Assembly: GCA_019416775.1 (NCBI GenBank)
Contig: DXWR01000204.1
Coordinates: 1-27,047, forward strand
DNA: 27,047 nt
Source of the DNA: Oscillospiraceae bacterium
Lineage (GTDB): Bacteria; Bacillota; Clostridia; Oscillospirales; Ruminococcaceae
Reading direction: 5' to 3'
Position 1 is the first letter of the stretch. Each line of letters starts with the position of its first letter. Made by a program: the position numbers and the translations under genes. Shown one piece after another: positions 21,542 through 27,047 of the stretch. A model generated the notes under the pieces. That model saw only the letters and a list, made by a program, of their open reading frames with translations, ran no database searches and was not told the origin of the DNA.

Positions 21542-21570
21542 TTGAAAAGAAAGCCAAAATTTGCTATACT
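21542..21570 (+). promoter_or_regulatory. Promoter of the GH13/cyclophilin operon
   Basis: TTGAAA (21542-21547) and TATACT (21565-21570) with a 17-nt spacer, 57 nt before the start codon. Confidence 0.7.
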
Positions 21571-21627
21571 AAGAGGGTATAGAAAGATGGATAAGAATGG
21601 AAACTACAAAGAAAAGTGTGATTGTAT

Positions 21628-23616
21628 ATGAGAGTATTGTATGACAGCAAAAACACGGACTATAAAAAACCCTTTGGCTGTCTGGAACAAAACCAATCCT
21701 GCTGGATCCGCATCCGGATCCCTGCGGAATGTCAGAGCAAAACCGTCACCCTGCGGCTGAAAGGAGAATACACCGGTTCGGTGGAAGTACCTATGACCCG
21801 CTGGGAGGAAACCGACGGCAGTTTTGAAGGTTATGAATCCTACGCAGGAAAGTTTTCCCTGAAGGAAAGCGACTTATACTTCTATTACTTCCATGTGGAG
21901 ATGGAAAACGGGATCATGGATCTCTATAAAGAAAACTTCCGGGATGTAATGATTGGTGACGAAAACTGCCCTAAATGGCAGCTTACCGTCTACCCGGCGG
22001 GATACACCACTCCTCGGTGTTTCCAGGGCCAGGTAATGTACCAGATCTTTCCCGACCGGTTTTTCCGCTACGGAGAGTGTGATACCACCGAAAAGCTTAC
22101 CCCCTTTACCCTCCACCAGGATGTCCACGACTGTCCGGAGTACCGTCCGGATCAAAACGGTATTATCTGGAACAACGACTTTTTCGGGGGCAACCTGAAG
22201 GGCATTGAAAAGAAGCTGCCTTATTTGAAGCGGCTGAATGTGTCGGTGATCTATCTCAACCCCATCTTCATGGCCTATTCCAACCACCGCTACGACACCG
22301 CTAACTACCGCCGGGTGGATCCCCTGCTGGGCACCGAGGAAGATTTCCGTCAGCTCTGCGCCTCCGCCCACCAGATAGGGATGAAGATCATCCTAGACGG
22401 GGTGTTCAGCCACACCGGTTCCGACAGTTTGTACTTTGACAAATTAAATCGCTACGGCGGCGGAGCCTACCACGACCCCAACTCCAAGTACCACAGCTGG
22501 TACCAGTTCCACGGCGACAACCTGAAGGAGTACACCTCCTGGTGGGGGATCGACACCCTTCCCTGCGTGGAAGAGCTGGACGACAATTACCTGGACTACA
22601 TCATCCGCGGGGAGGATAGCGTGCTGGCCCACTGGATGAAGTTGGGAGCAGACGGTTTCCGGCTGGATGTGGCAGACGAACTCCCCGACGAATTTATCCG
22701 CCTGCTCCACAAGCGGGTGAAGGAGCTCAACCCCGACGGCCTGGTCATCGGCGAAGTCTGGGAGGACGCCTCCAACAAAGTATCCTACAGCGTGCGGCGG
22801 CGGTACTTCACCAATTTGGAGCTGGACGCTACCATGAACTATCCCTACAAGGACGCCATCATCGGCTTTGTGAAGGGGGAGATGGATGCCGGCGCCATGG
22901 CCCGGTCCATGATGACCATTGCGGAAAATTACCCCAAACCGATTTTGGACTGCGTCATGAACAGCCTCTCCACCCACGACACCATGCGGATTCTCACGGT
23001 GCTGGGAGCGGACCGGTTTGACTACTCCCGGGATGAAAAAGCCGGGGCCAAAATTCCGCCCCACCTGTACCGCACCGCTATGAAACGAGCTCGGGCTGCC
23101 GCCTTTTTACAGTTTATGCTCCCCGGCACCGGATGTATCTACTATGGGGACGAAGTGGGGCTGGAAGGGTACGAAGATCCCTTCAACCGCCGGTTTTTCC
23201 CCTGGGACAACATCAACGACGACCTGCTGCTGTTCTACAAAACCGTCACCGGCTTAAAGCAGTCTCACCCCGCCTTGCAGGTGGGAGATCTGCGGATTGT
23301 CACCGCCCAAGGCCGGGTGCTGATCTTTACCCGAGAATGTCCCGAAGAAAAAGCTACTGTGGCCATCAACCTAGGGGATGGTACCTACTCCTTCTCCTAT
23401 ACCCCTCCGGCAGAGGATTTGAGCTTTGTTCAGAGTGCCAGCTTTGTGGACGATGTGGTCTGCCTCAACCCCGGCGGCTTTGTGCTGATCAGCCAGAAAA
23501 AAGCAGCGCCCCCTGCCAAAGCGTTGGAAAGCGGTCCCAAGCAGAAGCAGCTTCCCAGCAGCGAACCCCCTGCCCGCCTGTCCACCGGACGCCGGTTTGG
23601 ACGCCGGTTTCGGTAA
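21628..23616 (+). CDS. GH13 alpha-glucan hydrolase (neopullulanase/cyclomaltodextrinase-like)
   Basis: A 662-aa intracellular (no signal peptide) alpha-amylase-family enzyme. An N-terminal beta domain (about 1-120) precedes the barrel that starts at VMYQIFPDRFF. Catalytic residues: nucleophile Asp347 (GFRLDVADE), acid/base Glu376 (VIGEVWED) and Asp451 (STHDTMR). Region I reads DGVFSHTG. Domain order and VIYLNPIF resemble neopullulanase and cyclomaltodextrinase; exact specificity is not readable. The C-terminus ends in an unusual Pro/Lys/Arg tail with GRRFGRRFR. The ATG at 21628 has no clear ribosome binding site; a TTG two codons upstream is no better. It is divergent from glgP and 26 nt upstream of a cyclophilin gene. 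Confidence 0.92.
   Translation: MRVLYDSKNTDYKKPFGCLEQNQSCWIRIRIPAECQSKTVTLRLKGEYTGSVEVPMTRWEETDGSFEGYESYAGKFSLKESDLYFYYFHVEMENGIMDLYKENFRDVMIGDENCPKWQLTVYPAGYTTPRCFQGQVMYQIFPDRFFRYGECDTTEKLTPFTLHQDVHDCPEYRPDQNGIIWNNDFFGGNLKGIEKKLPYLKRLNVSVIYLNPIFMAYSNHRYDTANYRRVDPLLGTEEDFRQLCASAHQIGMKIILDGVFSHTGSDSLYFDKLNRYGGGAYHDPNSKYHSWYQFHGDNLKEYTSWWGIDTLPCVEELDDNYLDYIIRGEDSVLAHWMKLGADGFRLDVADELPDEFIRLLHKRVKELNPDGLVIGEVWEDASNKVSYSVRRRYFTNLELDATMNYPYKDAIIGFVKGEMDAGAMARSMMTIAENYPKPILDCVMNSLSTHDTMRILTVLGADRFDYSRDEKAGAKIPPHLYRTAMKRARAAAFLQFMLPGTGCIYYGDEVGLEGYEDPFNRRFFPWDNINDDLLLFYKTVTGLKQSHPALQVGDLRIVTAQGRVLIFTRECPEEKATVAINLGDGTYSFSYTPPAEDLSFVQSASFVDDVVCLNPGGFVLISQKKAAPPAKALESGPKQKQLPSSEPPARLSTGRRFGRRFR
23587..23610 (+). 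repeat. Tandem 12-bp duplication in the GH13 gene tail
   Basis: GGACGCCGGTTT occurs twice in direct succession (23587-23598, 23599-23610). It encodes the repeated Gly-Arg-Arg-Phe at the protein end. Confidence 0.9.
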
Positions 23617-23642
23617 TTTCAAATCAGAAAGGAACCATTGCT

Positions 23643-24164
23643 ATGAACCATCCTATTGTCACCATCACTATGGAAGACGGAAGTGTCATCCGGGCGGAAC
23701 TGTACCCGGAAGTGGCTCCCAACACCGTCAATAATTTCATCAGCCTGGTGAAGAAGTGCTTTTATAACGGCACCATCTTTCACCGGGTGATCCCCGGCTT
23801 TATGATCCAGGGAGGCGACCCTACCGGCACCGGCACCGGCGGCCCGGGCTATTCCATCCACGGAGAATTTTCTTCCAACGGCTTTGCCAATGACCTGAAG
23901 CACACCACCGGAGTGCTGAGCATGGCCCGTACCATGGCACCCAACTCCGCCGGCAGCCAGTTCTTCATTATGGTTGCAGACGCACCCCATCTGGACGGGG
24001 AATACGCTGCCTTCGGCAAGGTAATTGAGGGCATGGACGTAGCACTGGCCATCGCCGCCCAGCCCCGGGACTACTACGACCGACCCCGGGCGGATCAGAA
24101 GATGAAGAGCGTCACGGTGGATACTCTGGGCGAGGACTATCCGGAACCGAAACGGGGACGGTAA
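23643..24164 (+). CDS. Cyclophilin-type peptidyl-prolyl cis-trans isomerase
   Basis: Catalyses proline isomerisation in protein folding; 173 aa, no signal peptide, so cytosolic. Active-site landmarks: Arg48, Phe53, Met54 and Gln56 in FHRVIPGFMIQGGD; GSQFFIM (104-110); and HLDGEYAAFGKVIEGMD near 116-132. The ATG at 23643 follows AGAAAGGAA and begins MNHPIVTITMEDGS, the usual single-domain start. An in-frame open stretch reaching back to 23133 is a shadow of the GH13 gene. It likely shares the GH13 transcript (26-nt gap). Its stop lies at the edge of repeat element B. Confidence 0.95.
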   Translation: MNHPIVTITMEDGSVIRAELYPEVAPNTVNNFISLVKKCFYNGTIFHRVIPGFMIQGGDPTGTGTGGPGYSIHGEFSSNGFANDLKHTTGVLSMARTMAPNSAGSQFFIMVADAPHLDGEYAAFGKVIEGMDVALAIAAQPRDYYDRPRADQKMKSVTVDTLGEDYPEPKRGR

Positions 24165-24166
24165 CT

Positions 24167-24698
24167 TGAAGTTTTTGGTGCAGCTTTTTTCAAAAAGGTG
24201 CTGGGGATGCAAGGGGCAAAGCCCCTGCAAACAATACGGAGTCCTTGAAAAGGGTCCGTGGCTGACAGGTACGCCTTTGGCGACCTGTCCAAGTCCGCTC
24301 TTTGCGGTCGGTAGGAATGACCGCAATTTTGCTTCGCAAAAACCGAGCGAACTTGCTGTGATCTTGTAGCCCAGTCGGTGGAGGCCGGAATTGGAATCCA
24401 CCTGACGATGCTGCCGAAGGCAGCCAGGAAGGTCAATGCTAAAGGCATAAAATCAAACACAAAAAACAGCCCTCTGTGCGCAATAACACAGAGGGTTTTG
24501 TTATTTTATCTTGATGTTTCCAGCTTGACCTGTCCTCGGCTGACGCCATTGGACAGGGCAGATTCCGGCTCCGGCTTCCACTAGCTATGGCTACATTGGC
24601 CGTGTGCCTAAGACCCTTTTAAACTTTTAAGGTTCCTTTGCAGGGGCTTTGCCCCTTGCATCCCCACCAGCCTTTAAAAAGGCTGGACCTAAACTTTA
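24167..24698. repeat. Intergenic palindromic hairpin-module element, copy B
   Basis: This fills the 531-nt convergent gap between the cyclophilin and alpha/beta-hydrolase genes; no credible gene is visible in it. Outer hairpins: AGCTTTTTTCAAAAAGGTGCT at left, and CCAGCCTTTaaaAAGGCTGG at right. The next hairpin occurs as an identical 22-bp inverted pair at 24208-24229 and 24639-24660 (GGGGC/GCCCC flanked by TGCA). ACGGAGTCCTT/AAGGGTCCGT follows (24236-24259), then TGTAGCC...GTGGA..CCGG segments. A CTGTCC/GGACAG hairpin is at 24530-24556. The central CCCTCTGTG/CACAGAGGG is at 24470-24495. The left arm carries an extra ~90-nt block (about 24261-24354) homologous to the one in the right arm of copy A. 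Confidence 0.85.
24470..24499. terminator. Central hairpin of element B, likely bidirectional terminator
   Basis: CCCTCTGTG (24470-24478) pairs with CACAGAGGG (24487-24495), followed by TTTT on the plus strand. An A-run (24459-24466) gives a T-tract on the minus strand. Confidence 0.75.
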
Positions 24699-25706
24699 AG
24701 TCACCGCTACTTTCTCCGGTGTCAGGTACTTCTCCACAAACCCCAGCACCTTCTCCCGGTACTCCTCCGGCTGCCGCAGATACGCCTGGGTGTGGCTGGC
24801 ATCCTCTACCCGCAGGTACTCCTTCTCCCCGGCCGCCGCCTCATAACACAAATCCTGCATATAGGGTCGGACAAAAGCGTCCATGCTCCCATGAATAAAC
24901 AGCGCCGGCAGTTTCGTTTTTTTCAGCTGCTCCAAGCTGGAGGCTTCCCGGAAATCATATTTTGCCGCCCACTTTGCCACCAGGCTGGCCTGGTACAACA
25001 GCGGGAAGGCAGGCAGGTGGAAGATGGTTTTCAGCTCGTCCCGGAAGATCCGCTCCACCGAGGCGTACCCGCAATCCTCCACAATAGCCTTCACATTTTC
25101 CGGCAGAGCTTCCCCGGCGGTCATCATCACGGTAGCCGCCCCCATGGATACCCCATGGAGCAGGATTTCCGCTTCCGGATCCCGGTTGAGGATTTCGTCG
25201 ATCCAGCACACCATATCCCGGCGTTCCAGCCAGCCCATACCGGTATACTTGCCACCGCTTTTGCCGTGGGCTCGCTGATCCGGTACCAACAAGGAAAAAC
25301 CTTCCTTTAAGTACATCCCGGAATAGTCCATCATGTCCCGGCCGGTGCACATATACCCGTGCACCAGAATCACCCACCGGTGCCCCGGCTGCACAAAAGC
25401 CCGGGCCAACAAAGGCACGCCGTCCTCAGCGCTGATCCCCCAGGATTCTTTTCTAGTTTGGTCCAGCAGCCATCGGTTCTCCTCCCGAATCCGGACTTTG
25501 TTTTGGTCGATGATTTTTTGTCGCTGGGGGTATTTTTCCGGCTGCTCCCGCTCCGCCTTAGGGATGAGCGAGTCGTCCCAGGCCTTTTTCCGTCCCACTG
25601 CCAGCCGAACAAAAAACAGACCCACGATCCAGGTAATGCCGATGCCCAATAGAAAAAGGGCCGCCAGACCGGCGGCCAGAATCAGCAGTATCATCCAAAT
25701 GTCCAT
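24696..25706 (-). CDS. Membrane-anchored alpha/beta hydrolase
   Basis: A 336-aa serine hydrolase of the alpha/beta fold. One or two hydrophobic N-terminal segments (about 4-37) anchor it; the domain side is not certain. The catalytic triad fits Ser187 in LLHGVSMGAA, Asp276 in HGSMDAFVRP and His305 in DASHTQAYL. The oxyanion HGY (116-118) is in VILVHGYMCTG. This resembles the YqkD/BAAT-like esterase group; the substrate is unknown. An AGGAG-type site precedes the ATG. It lies 49 nt after panD and may be read through from panC-panD. Its stop codon is at the edge of repeat element B. Confidence 0.9.
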   Translation of the reverse strand: MDIWMILLILAAGLAALFLLGIGITWIVGLFFVRLAVGRKKAWDDSLIPKAEREQPEKYPQRQKIIDQNKVRIREENRWLLDQTRKESWGISAEDGVPLLARAFVQPGHRWVILVHGYMCTGRDMMDYSGMYLKEGFSLLVPDQRAHGKSGGKYTGMGWLERRDMVCWIDEILNRDPEAEILLHGVSMGAATVMMTAGEALPENVKAIVEDCGYASVERIFRDELKTIFHLPAFPLLYQASLVAKWAAKYDFREASSLEQLKKTKLPALFIHGSMDAFVRPYMQDLCYEAAAGEKEYLRVEDASHTQAYLRQPEEYREKVLGFVEKYLTPEKVAVT

Positions 25707-25755
25707 TGCTAAAACTCCTGCCTGCGTCCTTTTTCACATCCTGTTTTTTACTCCA

Positions 25756-26145
25756 TTACGGCTCAAACAGCTGGCCCTGCTTCTCATACCGGGCAATCCG
25801 GGTAATGCGGTTTTCCTCGTCCACAAACACCACTTTAGGCCGGTAAGTTTTGGCCTGTTCCGGCTTCATCTGGATGTAGCTCATAATAATAACCTTGTCC
25901 CCGGCTTTGGCACAGTGGGCCGCTGCCCCATTCAGACAGATCACCCCGCTGCCGGGCTTTCCGGCAATCAGGTAGGTCACCAGCCGGGCGCCGTTGTCGA
26001 TGTTGGCTACCTGCACCTGCTGGTACTCCTGCATCCCTGCAGCTTCCATCAGATCCGCATCCACGGTGATGCTGCCGATGTAATCCTTTTCTGCCTGGGT
26101 GACAATGGCCCGGTGGATCTTTCCTTGAAGCATGGTGATTTTCAC
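25756..26145 (-). CDS. panD: Aspartate 1-decarboxylase precursor
   Basis: Makes beta-alanine from aspartate for pantothenate and CoA synthesis; 129 aa. The self-cleavage site is Gly24-Ser25 in YIGSITVD, which yields the pyruvoyl group. Lys9 (QGKIHRA), Tyr22 and the NGAAAH segment are family residues. The start is a GTG overlapping the panC TGA by 4 nt, with GGGAGGGG upstream inside panC. Confidence 0.97.
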   Translation of the reverse strand: MKITMLQGKIHRAIVTQAEKDYIGSITVDADLMEAAGMQEYQQVQVANIDNGARLVTYLIAGKPGSGVICLNGAAAHCAKAGDKVIIMSYIQMKPEQAKTYRPKVVFVDEENRITRIARYEKQGQLFEP

Positions 26146-27005
26146 TTGGCGTCCCCTCCCGTAATAAAGTTGTCGATGAGCCGAGTCTTTCCGATATACA
26201 CCGCCATGGCAAACAGGGTGCCGGGAGCCACTGTGTGGGCGGGCTGCAGATCAACGTCGTCCACCGCCTCCACGTAGTCGATGCGAGCCAGCGGTTCCTT
26301 CCCGATGTGTTCCTTCATAGCCGCCACAATGGCGTCAGCGTCGGTCTCTCCCTGAGCCACTTTTTCCTGGCCCAGTTTCACCGCCTGGCTCAGCACCAAA
26401 GCCGCCTGCCGTTCCTGAGGATTCAGGTACACGTTCCGGGAACTTTTCGCCAGCCCGTCCGCTTCCCGGACAATAGGGCAGCCTACTACTGTGACTCCCA
26501 GATCCAAGTCCCGGTTCATCTTCCGGACAATCGCCAGCTGCTGGGCATCCTTTTGACCGAAATAAGCCCGGTCGGCGTGAGATAGGCCGAACAGCTTACA
26601 CACCACCGTACAGACTCCCTGAAAATGGGTGGGACGGGTTTTGCCGCAAAGCACGCCGGTCATGGATTGATCCATGGCAATGGTGGTGCCGAAACCCTGA
26701 GGATACATGACTTCCGGAGTGGGATGGAAAATCAAATCCACTCCCAGCTGCCGGCAAAGCTGCCGGTCCCGCTCAAAGTCCCGGGGATAGGCTTCCAGGT
26801 CTTCCCCCGGGGCAAATTGGGTGGGGTTCACGAACACGCTCACCATCACCCGGTCGCACTCCTGCCGCGCCCGGCGGATCAAGCTGGCGTGCCCTTCGTG
26901 GAGGTACCCCATGGTGGGCACCAGACCGATCGTTTCTCCTGCGTTTCTCCAGCAATCAATCTCCTGCTTCAATTCTTCTTTGGTGGTTGCAACCACGGTT
27001 TCCAT
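26142..27005 (-). CDS. panC: Pantothenate synthetase
   Basis: Joins pantoate and beta-alanine using ATP; cytosolic, 287 aa. Motifs: PTMGYLHEGHASLI with HEGH at 36-39, VNPTQFAPGEDL, YFGQKDAQQ and SSRNVYLNPQER. The product of the downstream, overlapping panD supplies the beta-alanine. The ATG at 27005 has AAGGGGAG 6 nt upstream; an ATG at 27023 has no ribosome binding site and is rejected. A panB gene may precede it outside the window; the last 42 nt of the window show no clear gene. Confidence 0.97.
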   Translation of the reverse strand: METVVATTKEELKQEIDCWRNAGETIGLVPTMGYLHEGHASLIRRARQECDRVMVSVFVNPTQFAPGEDLEAYPRDFERDRQLCRQLGVDLIFHPTPEVMYPQGFGTTIAMDQSMTGVLCGKTRPTHFQGVCTVVCKLFGLSHADRAYFGQKDAQQLAIVRKMNRDLDLGVTVVGCPIVREADGLAKSSRNVYLNPQERQAALVLSQAVKLGQEKVAQGETDADAIVAAMKEHIGKEPLARIDYVEAVDDVDLQPAHTVAPGTLFAMAVYIGKTRLIDNFITGGDAK

Positions 27006-27047
27006 GGAAAACTCCCCTTCCATTCACTACAATTCGTACTTCTATTC

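Noticed and set aside
23133..23642. N-terminal extension of the cyclophilin
   Set aside because: The extra residues are an out-of-frame reading of the GH13 gene; the ATG at 23643 has a ribosome binding site and the normal family start.

Overview
The window looks like chromosomal core DNA from a moderately GC-rich Firmicute of class Clostridia, most like Oscillospirales/Ruminococcaceae. This is an inference from several features. There are strong AGGAGG-type ribosome binding sites and near-consensus sigma-A promoters with 17-nt spacers. A T-box leader precedes valS. A DUF1934 gene sits next to argS. A divergent topoisomerase subunit B gene, an EFR1-type flavodoxin/ferredoxin protein and an HTH/DUF2975 pair are also typical of that group. 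I see no transposase, phage gene, CRISPR array, rRNA or tRNA.

Layout. 1-778 (-) is the N-terminal part of a divergent GyrB/ParE-type protein, divergent from a small orphan gene (1021-1428, +) with a perfect consensus promoter and its own terminator. 1499-3511 (-) is an operon of a rhomboid-like membrane pseudoprotease and folC. 3777-5092 (+) holds overlapping HAD-phosphatase-like and SGNH-hydrolase genes. 5089-8247 (+) is a T-box-controlled valS. 14030-8775 (-) is the operon ddl, murI, DUF1934, argS and a degenerate MetH-like gene. 14197-14976 (+) is an EFR1 ferredoxin. 17697-15016 (-) is a three-gene envelope cluster: DUF815 ATPase, a membrane-anchored half binding-protein domain, and an N-acetylmuramoyl-L-alanine amidase. 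18616-17885 (-) is a DUF2975 membrane protein with a Cro/C1 regulator. glgP (18785-21211, -) is divergent from a GH13 alpha-glucan hydrolase (21628-23616, +) that is followed by a cyclophilin gene. 27005-25756 (-) is panC-panD, followed by an anchored alpha/beta hydrolase (24696-25706, -).

The genes cover cell-wall precursor supply and remodelling (ddl, murI, amidase), aminoacyl-tRNA synthesis (valS, argS), folate and pantothenate synthesis (folC, panC, panD) and glycogen/alpha-glucan breakdown (glgP, GH13).

The most unusual content is non-coding. Two convergent gene junctions (8246-8776 and 24167-24698) are filled by related ~530-bp elements. Each is a long imperfect palindrome of small hairpin modules around a central CCCTCTGTG/CACAGAGGG hairpin, and the outer ends run into the stop codons of the flanking genes. 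One hairpin module occurs four times in clean form with compensatory base changes. Two modules of the same family are also embedded in the valS T-box leader (5319-5400). I do not recognise this repeat family by name. It is the best candidate here for something undescribed.
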